Shown here in pieces: positions 47,038 through 59,559 of a stretch of 64,000 nucleotides of DNA. The translations under genes and the position numbers were made by a program. Position 1 is the stretch's first letter. Each line of letters starts with the position of its first letter. Source of the DNA: Heterocephalus glaber (taxonomy: Eukaryota; Chordata; Mammalia; Rodentia; Bathyergidae); the NCBI RefSeq assembly GCF_000247695.1, contig NW_004624752.1, positions 450,831 through 514,830 on the forward strand, given 5' to 3'. The notes under the pieces were generated by a model that did not search any database, was not told the origin of the DNA, and saw only the letters and a list, made by a program, of their open reading frames with translations.

Positions 47038-47730
47038 CTTCGGGGCACCTGTGCTGCCTCGGGGCACAGGTGTGTGAGGCCTGTGCCTAGTGGGGGGCGG
47101 TCCCCGAGGATATGGCAACCTGCTGTGGCTGAGCCTGCTCTCTCCCGCCAGAGGGGCCCCAGGCGTGGGGTGCAGCAGGCCCGCCTCCTGCTGCAGACGG
47201 TAGCAACTTCCTCCTGAGCAATACAGCCCGGGCTCCAGCACCAGCTCTCCTGTGGCACCAGCGTCGCTGTGCTTGTCTCCGGAGCTATTCCCAAACGTGC
47301 CTTACAAAGCCACACCAGGCTGCCACAGGTCATGAGGAGGCCTTGGCCTGCCCTGCCCGTGCAACCAGCAGCCTCCTTGGATGCCCCAGGCTTGGCTTCT
47401 GAGGGCAGCCCCCAGGACAAGTTACCGGACTGCGTATCTGCCTGTCTGCCAGATAGAAGGAGGAGAAAAAGCGGTACGATGCCTTCTGACCTCACCTGGC
47501 CTCCCCGAGGGGCACAAGGGCTGCCGGGCCCCACCTCTAAGGTCAAGCTGGACGTCAGACGTCGGGGCCCAAGTGGCCAAGAGGACCCAGAAGACTAGGA
47601 GTCCTGGTCTCAGCCTGTCAGACAGGCTGTCCTGGAGGCCCCCCGGGCCAGCTCCACCAGGACCACCTCACCCTTTTTTGTAAATCTTGTTAATTGTAAA
47701 TCCAATACATCTGTTTTTTTCACTCTGTTG
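47038..47730 (+). terminator. PLXNB2 3' UTR and polyadenylation region
   Basis: The 3' UTR of about 670-690 bases ends in an AT-rich stretch in otherwise GC-rich DNA. There is no AATAAA; the best candidate signal is AATACA at 47704-47709, followed by a T-rich and GT-rich downstream element (ctgtttttttcactctgttg). Confidence 0.6.
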
Positions 47731-49057
47731 GTTGCCTGGGTTCGTCCTGGGGCTGTCCACGTGTCCTACTCACCTGCCCTAATCCCTGGCTCTCTGCAGC
47801 TCACAGCCTCCCTGCTTGGGCACCACTGGCTCTAGGGTGGCCCCTGTGTGGGAGACCAGAGAGCTGCCTGGCTGGGCACGGGGACTGAGTCAGCTCTGGT
47901 GCCGTGCGGCGGCTGTCCACCTCCCCTCCTCTTGGGATGGGCTGTTGGGACTGTGTGGATGGAGCCAGTAGGAGATGACTCTGTCCTGACCTGTGCTCTC
48001 AGATTCTGCTAATGGGGGTGAGAGGCAGCACCTCCCAGTGTGTGGTCAGTAAGCCCCTACCTTCTACAGAGCCTGTCAGACACCAGGGGCAGCTCTGAAA
48101 CAGGCCCCCGTCAAGGGCCACGAGATCAGCTTCCTCTCAGGCTGTGCCAGGTGGCTCAAGGGTAAGCAGGATCGAAGGTCTGTGGCCTGAGCTCAAGCAG
48201 CACCTGGGGCTCCCGGCCAGGGGTGGTGGATGCAGGTGGGGTCCAGGGTGATTTCAGATGTCACAGGCAGCTGCGTCCAGCCTCACTCCCCCCAACCCCA
48301 ACACACACACAAATATCCCAGGGATCATGCTGAGCACTGGTAACCCTAGCAGCACACCGGATACTGGGTCTGCCCTTGAGGTCCCCACCTGAGCAGCAAA
48401 TGGCCCGGGCCTCCACATAGCTCCCTGTGGCTGGATGGGAACTGCTTCATCCTCAAACCCTCCCTGCTTGTGTCCCCTCCACGGAGCATGTCTTTGTGGC
48501 TGGGAGTCTTGATGGAACAGCCACTGTGGACCATGCACCAGTGTGCATCAGGTGGTCCCAGGGAAGCCGTATCGACCAGGGCCTCTGTTCCCCAAGGCAG
48601 GGTACGAGGCCAGTGGCTGACAAGGGCCCCTGAGCAACACTGCTGTGATGGCCTCATGCTGGGGTCCCCTCTCCTCAGGGCCTGGTTGGCCTGAAAATTG
48701 GGACAAGGTGCTAAGTCCAGGCAGAGGTGAGGAGGGAATGGTCCCCAGGACTCTGCAGGCCTACCCTCCAGACTGGACCCCCACAGAACACCTCTGTCCC
48801 TTCCCGTGGATGTTAGTGAGACCCCACACAGGCTCGGAAATTGGGGCTGGTGGTTTTCACCCTCTCCTACCCACTCTGGAGGACAGGCAGGCATGTGAAG
48901 CGTCCAGGCCAGGTGTGAGTGGCTGAAGGCCAGAAGGCCAAGGGTGACCCTTCCTTGCAATGTTCCTCTTCCCACTTTCCTCCCAGTGTATTAGAAAGAG
49001 GTGTCAACAAGGAGCTGTGGGTAACCTTGATGTCCTTTCTAGAAGCATCCCTCACCT

Positions 49058-49208
49058 TAGCTGGGTGTGGTGGCTCACACTTGCGATCACAGCACTTGGG
49101 AGACAGGTAGGAGAGGCATCACAAGTTTTGAGTCCAGCCTGGCTACATAATGAGTTCAAGGCTGGCCTGGATTACTTAATGAGATGCTGTCTCAAAAATA
49201 AATAAAAG
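49058..49208 (+). repeat. B1-like SINE
   Basis: agctgggtgtggtggctcac, gagttcaaggctggcctgg and an AAATAAAT tail. Confidence 0.8.
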
Positions 49209-50265
49209 CACCCCCTAAATCAGCTTGACACCCCAGATCTGTCTTCCAGGAAGTCCGTCTGACCACAAGCACAGGGCAACCAGAAGGGCTGAGAGGGAGC
49301 CGGGGACCACAGAAGGGCCCTGTACAGGGTGTGCGGGGTGGGTATGGAGAAGGGATGTGGTGAAATGAGCACAAAAGAGGACGGAGATGGCCCCTGGGGA
49401 GGAGGTGCTTGTACCACAGCCTCCCACACCTGCCCTCTGTCCTTGCCACCTGTATCAGGCCGCCCACTTTGCCAGCTCAGCCCCCTCTTCCCTAGCTGTG
49501 CCACTGGGCCACCTTCCTGTTCTGTGGCAGGCTGTTGGGGTTAGGACCTCTAGCACTCACCACCTCCTGAGCTCCAGCAGACATCCCCTGGCCCCCAGTG
49601 TTAAACCCATTCCATCCTCAGAGGGTGCAGGTTCACCTTGCTGAAGCATGAGAGAGGATCCCCAAGGCCAGGCTGCTGAGCTGGGCTGGGCCCATGCAGC
49701 CTGCAGAAGCCTCCACAGTGGTCAGCCCTGACCACCAGGACTCGCAGTGGTTAGAGAGGCATGGAGGGGCTCCCTTGGGTGGGCAGGCATCTCCCCATTG
49801 ATTCATCCCACAGCACTGGGGAGATCCAGGGTGTAGCCTGGAAGTCTGGACTGGTAGCCACTAGAAATACACCAGCCCTGGTCCTGCCCCCCTCCTCAGA
49901 CAAAGGCTGCTCCCTCCCCTGAGGCCTGGCTGAGGTTCCCACTGGACTTCACTACCTCTGCCTCTGGGCCTTCCGCCCAGGGAAAGCACTCAGGCAGAAG
50001 CTCTCAGGAAGGGCTGGGCAGGGCAGTGGGGCTGGGGCCACACTCAGGCTCTGCCTAGACCCCAGGGCCAACTCTGGTTCCTGGAGGGAACTGAGGCCTA
50101 GGTTGCCTTGGGGCTTGGTCAAGGTCACAGGAAAGAGACCAGAGAGGCCAGGACCTGGAATGGCTTCTTCTGCCATCTGTGTGTGCCTTGAGGTCCAGAA
50201 TCCTGGCACATGGGCACGTAGGCCCAGAACTGTGTTGACTTGTTTTAATTTGGTTGCCAATTTTT

Positions 50266-51040
50266 AATTTAATTTTTATTTTATTATTAGTTTTGCCATG
50301 CTGGGAATCAAACACAAAGCCTCACCCATGCTAGGCAAGAACTGCTAAGCTACACTTTAGTCCTAATTTTTAATTTAATAATCAAATTTATGGGATTTAG
50401 CTCAGTGGTTCCACCGTCTGCCTTGCAAGCACAAGGATCCGAGTTCGATCCCCGGTACCAAAAATAACCATCAAATTTATGCTGGGCAAGATGGTACATA
50501 CCAGTAACACCAGCTATTCTAGAGGCTGAGACACGGGGATTGAAAATTCCAGACCAATATGGGCAACCTAGTTAGACACTTTCTCAAAATCAAAAAAAGA
50601 GGGGGTTAGCTAGGACTGTAGCTTGGTGCAAGAGCTATTCTGTGGCATGTGTGAGCTCCTGGGTTCAATCCCCCATACCACAAAATAGAATGAGCAGGGT
50701 GTGATGGTGCACCCCTGTCACCCCAGCATTCTGGGAGGCTGAGCCAGGAGGATTGAAATTTGAGTCCAGACTGGGCAATTTAATCACTGTCTCAAAACTA
50801 ACAGCTGGGTGTGGTGGCACACACCTGTAATCCCAGGATTTGGGAGGCCAGGCAGGAGTATCACTGCGAGTTCGAAGCCAGCCTGGGCTACAAAGTGAGT
50901 TCAAGACCAGCCTGAACTACATAGTGAGACCCTGTCTCAAACAAACTTACATAAATAAATAATAAACAACGAGGTAGGGATAGGGATGTAGCTCAGTGGG
51001 AAGGCCCTGGGTTCAATCCTCAGTACCAGGATAAAAAAAT
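50266..51040. repeat. SINE cluster
   Basis: In order: a diverged reversed ID-like copy (50266-50363); a young ID-like copy on the + strand (50391-50469) between direct repeats atcaaattta at 50381-50390 and 50470-50479; a B1-like copy (50480-50598); an ID-like remnant (about 50601-50685); two B1-like copies (about 50693-50805 and 50806-50950); and an ID-like remnant (about 50965-51035). Confidence 0.75.
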
Positions 51041-51289
51041 GCACTAAAATAAATCCGATTTCACATGAAACTCAGACTGTTTTAAAGAAGATCAGACAAC
51101 TTAGAGCCTGATTTCCCACTTTTCTGGAAGGGGCCACCCGGCCACACACACACTCCTCTCCAGGTCGTAGCCAGGAGCCACGGATAAGCAGGAAGCGGCC
51201 CTCTGCCCCCATCCGGGGACCGAGCCCCAGCGCACCCCAGGACCAGGAAAGACCAGGTGGGCTTCCGGGGGTGTGTGTGACAGCGACAC

Positions 51290-51593
51290 TTGGGGGGACT
51301 ACCCGGTGCGGCGCCACTCCCCGAGGCCCTGGCATCGCCGCTGTCCCTGGTCCTGACGCCGGGAGACCTAGTGGGACCCGCACCCCTCGCGGCGGCTGTC
51401 CGTGCCGCGCTACCGTTCGTCCGAGGTGTCCGGCTCCGAGGACTCACGCGGAGCCTGAGAGCGGAGGGGCGGAGCCGCGCGTCGGCCTCCGGGAGCCCCC
51501 GAGAGGCCGGGAACTCCGCCCGCCCCGCTCCCGCCCCTCGCCCCGCCCCGCTCCCGCCCTCCCGCTTGCTGCGAGGCGAGGCGGGGCTCGGCC
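51290..51593 (+). promoter_or_regulatory. MAPK11 CpG-island promoter
   Basis: CpG-dense sequence runs from about 51290 through exon 1 and into intron 1, with tandem GC-box-like cgccccgccccgctcccgcc just before the start codon. No TATA box is seen. The transcription start is not determined. Confidence 0.65.
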
Positions 51594-54500
51594 ATGTCGG
51601 CCCCGCGCGCCGGCTTCTACCGGCAGGAACTGAACAAGACGGTGTGGGAAGTGCCGCAGCGGCTGCAAGGCCTGTGCCCCGTGGGCTCGGGCGCCTACGG
51701 CTCGGTCTGGTAGGGTCAGACGGGGTCCCGCGTGGGAAGGGGTCCGCCGTGGCAAGGGGTGGCGGCGCGGGGAGGGAGCCTCGCGTGGGGCGGGGTCCAG
51801 GAGTGGCGAGGGGTCCCCCACAGAGAGGGGTCCCGCGAGCGGAAGGGTCCGCCCGGCCTCCACCCCGGCCTGTGCGCCACGCGAATGAATGGGAGGAAGG
51901 TGCTCGCGGGAAACTTTCCTTCCCGCGAGGCCCCGAGGTCCCCTCACTGGGGGAGAACCTGGGGCGCACAATGGGGCCCGGCCCTGGGCAGCCACTCTTG
52001 GTTCTCTCACACCAGGGCCAGATCGTACCGGGGCCTACTGGTGCCCCAATCCGGGCAAGTGCTATTGTTTGGAAGCGCCCAGCAGAGGTAGTCGGGACCC
52101 CTCCCCTGGGATGGCTTCCCGCGGATCCCGCCCCCGTCCCACTTTTCTGGCCCCCTCAGATTCCACACCCCGGTTAGGCCTGAGCAGAGAAACACCTGCC
52201 TTTCCCCCTGCAATCCTTAGGGGGCGTCTACACACCATCCCAATTTTGCCCCAGCCAAAGGCGCTCCCAGAAAGGGGCTGGGTCTGGAGGGGCCATAGGA
52301 TCTTCAGGTGGCACTCAGACTGGGGCTAGGCCTCTGCCACTGCACTTAGGCTGGAGAGCTGGTGCAGAGTCTCAGTTTGCAGCTGTGTTGTTGACAGGAA
52401 GGTTGTTCAAGGATGTGGCTGTTGAGATGGGAACCCCAGCATTGCGGGGGTTCTTAGGAGGCCAGTGGCAGGTGGCTGCTGTTAGAGACAGCCATGGTGG
52501 GGGCAGAGAGGCAAAGGCATCAGGGGTGTCTGAGGAGTGGGCTCCCTTAGACCCCTGGAGGCAGAGCTGGTGGGGCTTGCCTGCCACCAGAACCTCAAGC
52601 AGGCCAGGGCAGCTGTCCGTCTCTAAGACCACGAGAGCAGGAAGCCACAGGAGCAATGTGACAGTGGCCAGCGAGGACTCACCTCTGGGTTCACCATCTG
52701 GGAGTCCCTGGGAGGTCAGATTCCCCAGCAAGGCCCAGGTCTCTCTCTGCACCCCTGGCACTGTTTGCTGCAGTCCACTGCTGAGGTGTGGGGGCTAACT
52801 CCCCGTCACTTGACAACAGACTCAGTGGGGGCAAAAGGACCCCCTGCCCCACATCAGCAGGCAGGTCCTCATCCCCCACCCCACCAGTGACTTGGACCCT
52901 ACTCGCTCACTGCCATGGCTGACTTCCCTCCACCACCCTCCAGGCCCCAGCTCAGAAGACAAGCAGGAGAGACAGAAGGGACATGGATCAGCCTGGGTAC
53001 AGGCTGTGCAGAAGCACGGACACCACTCCTCCATCACCCCTTTCACAGCTGTGTCTTGATCCTGAGTGCAGTGGGACTGAAGGAGGGTGGGGGATCTTGT
53101 CTCATTTGCCTTTGAGGAGGATGGCATTTAGGATGGATAGGAAGCCCACAGACAAGGGGGGCACAGCCCTGGGGAGTGGGGCCAGAGGCCCCCTCAGCTA
53201 GATAGTTCCTGCTGTCTAGTAGGAAAACTACAAATGAGGGTGCAACTAAACACCTACAAGCTGGATGTGGTGGCGCATGCCTGTATTCCCAGCTACTCTG
53301 GAGGCTGAGGCGGGGGATCCCCGTAGCCAACCTGGGCAGCATAGTGAGTCCCCGGCTCAAAAACACCAAACCAAACCAAAAACATCACCTCTGGCCGGTC
53401 TTCTCTGTATTTTGAAAATGCGGAACCATTGGGCCTAGGGGCTTTGAAAGTGCTCTAGAACTCCTCGGTGAGCCTTCCAGGTCCAGGGGGTGCACGGGCT
53501 GGGCGGGTCAGTCGCTGTGTTACACGACCGGCCTCACTGTGAGTGGGGCTCATAGAACAGGAGAAGACGGGGGAGCGTGTGGAGGGGTGTTGGTGGAGCA
53601 GACAAGGAGCTGTGGGCAGGCGGAATGCCCCTGAGGCTCGGTCTGCTCCCACGCCCATGCTGCCTGGCTCGCCTTGCAGTTCAGCCTACGACGCACAGCT
53701 GCGCCAGAAGGTGGCGGTGAAGAAGCTGTCGCGTCCCTTCCAGTCGCTGATCCACGCGCGTAGGACTTACCGCGAGCTGCGGCTGCTCAAGCACTTGAAG
53801 CACGAGAACGTGAGACCACGGCCCGCGGGGTGGAGCTATGAGAGGGTTGGTGGGGTGCTTCGGAGATGGACCAATGGGAAGTGGGCCGGTGAAGGGCATG
53901 CCCGAGGAGACCAATGAATGGGTGAGCCGCAGGGCGGAGCCAGGGGTGGGTAGCGCGGTGGGGCGGAGCCAAAGGAGACTTCCTAGATCTGGCCCACAGT
54001 GGGGCGGTGCCTAGGGCTCGACTCCCGCGGGCCTCCCACCTGTGCAGGTCATTGGGCTCCTGGATGTCTTCACGCCTGCCACGTGCATCGAGGACTTCAG
54101 TGAAGTGTGAGCAGCCTGGCGCACGGCTCGGGCAGTGCAGTGCGGTGGGGAGGGGTGGTCTGGACCTGACCTGACCCCTGATTCCGCTGCAGGTACTTAG
54201 TGACCGCCCTAATGGGCGCCGACCTGAACAACATCGTTAAGTGTCAGGCGCTGAGCGATGAACACGTCCAGTTCCTCGTGTATCAGCTGCTGCGAGGGCT
54301 GAAGGTGAGGGCTTGGGCTTGGGGCCGGGTCCCGGAGTCGCGGGCCAGGCTCACCATGGCCTTCCCTCCCGCAGTATATCCACTCTGCCGGGATCATCCA
54401 CCGGGTAGGTGCCATCGCGGTTGCGGGTCTCTGGCGGGCTCCACCTGTGCTCATGCCCCGCCCACCCCACAGGACCTGAAGCCCAGCAACGTGGCAGTGA

Positions 54501-56420
54501 ACGAGGACTGCGAGCTCAGGGTGAGGGGCGCCGGGGCTGGGGGGCGGCGGGGGCACCCGCAGGGCTTGAGGCCTGTGGTTCCCCCAGATCCTGGACTTTG
54601 GGCTGGCGCGCCAGGCGGACGAGGAGATGACGGGATATGTGGCCACGCGCTGGTACCGGGCACCAGAGATCATGCTGAACTGGATGCACTACAACCAGAC
54701 AGGTACAGTCCACCCTCAGCTGGGAGCCTCTGCAGGCTGAGGATCCTGGGAGGCAGGCCCAGTTTTGAGGGACATGCAAGATCCCCCAAATTTCAGAGGA
54801 GCCCGGGAAACGGTGGGTGGTGGGTGGTGGGTGTCTTCTGCGCCTGGGGCCTGAGCTAACTCCTCCCTCTGCTCCAGGCTGGGTGGGTATGGGAGGAAGG
54901 GCTCTTCTGTCTTTGGGCCTAGGTGTGACTCAAGGTCACTGGGCTGGCTCCTCCCAGCTCCAAGGAAGGACTGAGAATGAGCAGACTGATGCAGCCTTCC
55001 TGCCCTTCTTTGCAGTGGACATCTGGTCTGTGGGCTGCATCATGGCTGAGCTGCTCCAGGGAAAAGCTCTCTTCCCTGGAACCGACTGTATCCTTGGCCC
55101 AGGCTGGGGAGAGGGGCAGGCTGGAGTCTCCACAGGGTGGGGGTGGGCCCTGGCCCATTCTGTCCCGTACTATTTTGCCCTCAGGTCCCTGCTCTCTGTG
55201 CAGTGCCCCACACCCCAGGGGCTAGGGGCTGGTGAAGGTCCGTGACTGGTCAGCGGGAGTTTCCTGAGCCAGATAGACATTGACCAGTTAAAGCGCATCA
55301 TGGAAGTGGTAGGCACACCCAGCCCTGAGGTTCTGGCAAAGATATCCTCAGACCACGTAAGTCTGTGCCCAGACAATCACCAGCTCCCTGTGCTGACCAG
55401 GCAGGGGGTGGGGCATGGAGATGGATGGGCACCATATGGGGAACACGGGGAGGGTGGGATAGGCCCAAACTAGGCACCCAACTCTTTCTGGGGTGCAGGT
55501 GAATGGGGAGAACGTTAATGGCACAAGGGTCAATGAGGACAAAATCACAGTACTAACAACTGCTTTAGCTGTGGGGAGTGGGGTGGATGGGAAAGGCAGC
55601 ACTCTATCTCCAGTTCCTGGAGGCCTCTGGGGCCCAATGAGGAACTGAGCCACCAGATCCCAGGAGGAGGAAGTTTCTGGTAGGCCTGGCTCCTGTCCAG
55701 CCTGTTGGAGTGAAAGAGTCAGGGCTCTCTGGTCAGGGAGGTAGGGGACAAGCAGTGCCCCAGGTCCGTCTCATGTACCCCCAGGCCCGGACATACATCC
55801 AGTCCCTGCCCCCCATGCCTCAGAAGGATCTCAGCAGCATCTTCCACGGAGCCAACCCCCTGGGTGAGGACTGGCCCTGGGGCTAGGCTGGGGTCCACCT
55901 CTGGCCTGAAATGTGAAGGTGACACTTCCCACTGGCCCCCCTGCAGCTGTAGACCTGCTTGGGAGGATGTTGGTGCTGGACAGTGACCAGAGGGTCAGTG
56001 CTGCTGAGGCACTGGGCCACGCGTACTTCAGCCAGTACCATGACCCAGAGGATGAGCCGGAAGCTGAACCCTATGACGAAAGCGTTGAGGCCAAGGATCG
56101 AACACTGGAAGAGTGGAAGGGTGGGCGCAGGGTGGGGCATGGAGAGGAGGAGGGGCCGTGACTAGGGCCTGAGGGCTGTCTCAGCTGGAGAAGGGTTTTG
56201 ATTGTTTTCTGCAGGAGACTCCCAGCATGGTCAGGAGGTGGGGGCAGCCCAGGGCAGGCCTTGGCTTCCAGCTGGGTGGAGGCCGCTCCCAGAGGGAGGG
56301 GCTGTGGTGGCATGAGCTCACCTTTCTCCTTCACTCCCAGAGCTCACCTACCAGGAAGTCCTCAGCTTCAAGCCCACGGAGCCTCTGCAGCTGCCCAGCA
56401 GCCTGGAGATTGAGCAGTGA
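51594..56420 (+). CDS. MAPK11: Mitogen-activated protein kinase 11 (p38 beta)
   Basis: Twelve exons join in frame to 364 codons, the family length: 51594-51709, 53680-53809, 54048-54106, 54193-54304, 54375-54404, 54473-54520, 54588-54702, 55016-55087, 55277-55356, 55785-55863, 55947-56120, 56341-56420. Visible features: glycine loop GSGAYGSV (31-38), catalytic Lys53, Thr106 as gatekeeper (which in p38alpha/beta permits pyridinyl-imidazole binding), HRD with Asp150, DFG (168-170) and the dual phosphorylation motif TGY (180-182). It is a stress- and cytokine-activated serine/threonine kinase, switched on by MKK6 and MKK3, acting in cytoplasm and nucleus. The p38beta identity rests on the N-terminus ([18 protein letters not shown]) and the C-terminus (SLEIEQ), and on its place before MAPK12. 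The eighth intron is U12-type (separate entry). Confidence 0.97.
51710..53679 (+). other. MAPK11 intron 1
   Basis: About 2 kb. The CpG island extends into its first 200 bases. The rest is unique GC-rich DNA apart from a B1-like SINE at about 53257-53385 (+ strand, agctggatgtggtggcgcat). No further exon is seen. Confidence 0.8.
55088..55276 (+). other. MAPK11: U12-type (minor spliceosome) intron 8 of MAPK11
   Basis: The donor is GTATCCTT, the exact U12-type 5' splice-site consensus. The acceptor (gccagatag, exon starting at 55277) lacks a polypyrimidine tract. A branch-site-like TTCCTGAGC at 55261-55269 matches seven of nine positions of the U12 branch consensus and lies about 10 bases before the splice. 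Reading-frame continuity (PGTDYIDQL) fixes both ends. p38 and JNK genes are known to carry minor introns, so this is expected by family. Confidence 0.8.
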
Positions 56421-57620
56421 GACACTGTGCAGGGCCACACTCCAGCCTGGGGGACCTGAGCTGCCCCCTTCCTCAGCCCTCAACCCTAGCCTGGGAGCTC
56501 TTGTCCCCAGGGGAGTCTACATATCTGTGAGTGCACAAGTGTGTACCCACCATGTGTAAGAGTCGGAGCAGAAGTGTCTCTGGGCCTCCTTGGTCCTCCC
56601 ACCCTCTCCCAGCAACTAGATTCTCCCTGAGACTTCACAGTGAGCAGGCCTGGATGCTCAAGACAGAGGCCTCCCCAGGACTGTGTCTGTGTCCACATCT
56701 CCTCCGGTTCAGAGGTTATCTGGGGGGGGGGGGTGGAGGCCAAATGGCCTGGAACCCTGGAGACTCAAGGGGAAGGTAGTGGTTAGAGCTTGTCTGGTTG
56801 GAATTGAGGGACTGCCTTGGAAAGTTCCAAGATCTGTCACGAGTCAGAGAGCCAAGACAAGGCCAGTGCCCCACCAGGCTGGGCAAGATCCCTCTGAGGG
56901 TGGAGCAGGGACCACCACCAGATGTCCAGTCAGAGAGCTGCCTGTGGCCTTGGGTTTGCCTGTGGTGCATGTGAGCCCATGTGTACTTGTATTCACTGTC
57001 AGGACATGTGCAGGCTTGTGTGAATCTGTGGGAGCCCAAAGGCCAGTGGCTGGCTGGCAGGAGGCTTGAGCTGGGGTGACCTCTTGCCTCCCTAACCCCA
57101 GCTCCTGATGCCCAAGGGGAGCCTGACTGCTGTGGACCAACCTAGAGGTCAGGGGCCCTGAGGCATCCACATGCGCAAAGGCCTGGGCTTCCTCCTTGGG
57201 CACAGGAGCTACAGCAGGCTCCTGAGGCATGAGGACACAGTGGCAGCTAGAAGGCTGGTGGACCAAGGGGTCCAACCTTGAGGATGCTAAGGCAGGCAGA
57301 GCACATGGATGTGGACCTGGATGCTCCACTCCTGGACCTTGCCAAGAGCGGACAAAACCTCTGCCTACTTGCTACCTCTGCCCACTGTTGTGGTGCTGCA
57401 GCCAGAGATCTGGGGGTATGTGGGCCAGCCTTCCCTTGTCTTCCCTTCTCCCAGAAAGGAGCTGACCAAGTAAGCTCTGGGCCAGGACCTTGCTTGGAGA
57501 CATGCTGGGGGAATGGCTCCTCCCTGGAGAGGGCTGACCTCTTGCCTCCAGGGACCCAGGGAGGTGGAGATGTCAAGTGCCTGCACCAAGGGTGCTCAAT
57601 AAAGGGGGTACCCTCTTGCT
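56421..57620 (+). terminator. MAPK11 3' UTR and polyadenylation signal
   Basis: A 3' UTR of about 1.2 kb ends with a canonical AATAAA at 57598-57603 and a GT-rich downstream element (cagtctgtgtgcc). Confidence 0.8.
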
Positions 57621-57743
57621 CAGTCTGTGTGCCAGATTCCGGACTGCACCCTCACAGTCCCTGCTTCTTAGAGGGGGTGGATAGATAGATCTCCACACAT
57701 CTTCAGTTGGTCTGGCTCCCCAAGACCTGGACACGGCCCAGAC

Positions 57744-58140
57744 TCTACATCTTAGTTACTTTTCTCATTGCTGAAACAAAATACCCAACACCCAGAGTTA
57801 AAGGGGGGAAAGGTTTATTTAGTTTACAATTTGTAGAGGTTTCAGTCTAATCGGCTGGCTCCAAGACAGGGTGGCTTGGCAAAGGGGCATCACAGAGAAT
57901 AGTCATGGTGTGCATAAGCAAAAGCAACAAGGGACCTTAGTCTGTCTGTCCTTTTTGTCTTATCCAGACTACTTAGAGTGGGTAGCTCTCATACTCTTAA
58001 TCCTAGAGCCCTTGAGCCTAGCATTGCACCATGAATCAATTCCAGCCACACTCTAGATCCAGCCAACTCAGAAAAGGCTCCACCTATGACCACATGAGGC
58101 TTCCAGGGACATCTAAACACAAGCCATAGCACTGTGGTCC
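57744..58140 (+). mobile_element. Retrotransposon-derived repeat, class uncertain
   Basis: AT-richer block with wording seen in rodent and rabbit interspersed repeats: ttagttacttttctcattgc, gggaaaggtttatttagttt, cagaggtttcag-like text and, at the end, gggacatctaaacacaagcc. It could be an L1 3' end or an LTR fragment. It has no coding frame. Confidence 0.45.
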
Positions 58141-59559
58141 TCCAATGAGACCAGTAGCCATCTATGGTTCTCTTGCTGCTCCTGGGCCTGAGAGGCAGCC
58201 GGGGTGGGGACAGGGACGGGACAGTGGGTTCTGAGGGGCAATGGGTATGATAGCCATTCACTGACCGCACCCGCCCTGTATGGGGGTATTCAATAGGCAT
58301 GCTGGCTCCTGGCCTAGAAGCAGACCCTCCACTCACTGGTCAGGGCAACTGAGCAGCAGAGACCTGCCCTTCCCCAGAGGCTGGATAGAGTATCAGAAAT
58401 AGCTTCTTTTTCCTTCCTGTTTAAGGACAAAGGAATTTACACGATAGCTGCTGCTCGTGCATCTAAGACATGGGCATAGTCTGCATGAGCCCTTGCCCTG
58501 TGTCTTGGACCTCCAGAGGGCTGGACAATGTGGTTGGTGGCTGTTCCTGGGGGCAGCTCTGGAGACCAGGCTGGGCCAAGTTGGGTGTTTGAGCACAGGT
58601 GATAGGAACTGAACCGGGGTCCTGGCTCCACCTCAGGAGCTTGGTCTGATGCTGGCTCTGGGGCTCCCACGGAGAGTAAGGACAGCTCAGGGGCTTCCTG
58701 TGGGGGTGTGGCACAAAGGGCACAGGATACAGATGTCCACGGCCCAAGTGGCCCCAGGCTGCCTCTGCTGGCTGTCAGAGGCAGCTCCTGAATGTGCCAG
58801 TCACATTTGCGCCGGCACAGCCCAGGTGCAAAGCTGTGCTGGCCCGTTCAGCCGCTGAGCTGCTGATTCATGGCGGGCGGGTGGGGCGGGGCCCCTGGGA
58901 TCCTGTTACCACCAGCCCAGTGGGCTCCTGGGGTGGACCCTAGTCCCCCTTCAGACCTGTATCTGGGCTGTGGGAGGGGTGGGGGCTTTGGCCTCCAGGA
59001 GCATCTGGTCGGGATCTGAGCCAGACCCCAGGGAAGCTGCCCACCAGGAGGGCTCAGGCTGAAAGCCGCTGGCCCTGCCCCCATGCCTCGGGCAGACACA
59101 ACTCCAGGAGTGGGCTTTGAAGGGCAGTCTGGGCAAGGGTGGGACAAATGGGGCCCCATAGTGGGAAGAGGCACCCCACATGGCAGAGAGGGAGAGAGAT
59201 GTGGGTATAATAGGGCCCAGGGGGACCTACAGTGCCAGCCCTCTGCTCCTGGGAGGTCGGGGGGCAGCGGCCTCAGCGATGGGGCTGGGGATGCGCCCCG
59301 AGTGGAGACAGCGCACTTCTTTTTCATATGGAAGGGGGAGGCCTGGGAGGCAGGTGCTGGGAGAGGTCACGCCCCACTGGACACAAACTGACCAGCCCCA
59401 GCGCTGGGGCATCCTTGGGGTAGAGTGGGGGTGACTTCGGGGACACAGGCCAGGCATGGGGCGGGGTGCGACCGGAGTGGTGTTGAGCAGGTGGCAGTGA
59501 CCGCAGGATAGGGGAGAAAGACAACAGGCTCAGGCTGTCTAGGCTGGGCCGCGTGCCCG
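58141..59559. other. Intergenic interval upstream of MAPK12
   Basis: GC-rich unique sequence, no gene seen. Single motifs such as an E-box CAGGTG near 58824 and a TATAATA near 59207 occur, but neither is convincing alone. Confidence 0.55.

Larger units (their letters stand above)
47731..51289. other. Intergenic interval between PLXNB2 and MAPK11
   Basis: No gene is visible. 47.7-49.0 kb is GC-rich unique DNA. A B1 SINE lies at 49058-49208, a MIR-like fragment at about 50060-50140 and a SINE cluster at 50266-51040. Confidence 0.7.

Noticed and set aside
51082..52177. Open frames of up to 295 codons on both strands around MAPK11 exon 1
   Set aside because: Same GC-composition effect; the real coding content is the 116-bp exon at 51594-51709.
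59200..59220. A TATA/MEF2 element for MAPK12 (ggtataataggg)
   Set aside because: It is about 660 bp upstream of the start codon and outside the CpG island, and it fits the MEF2 consensus poorly.
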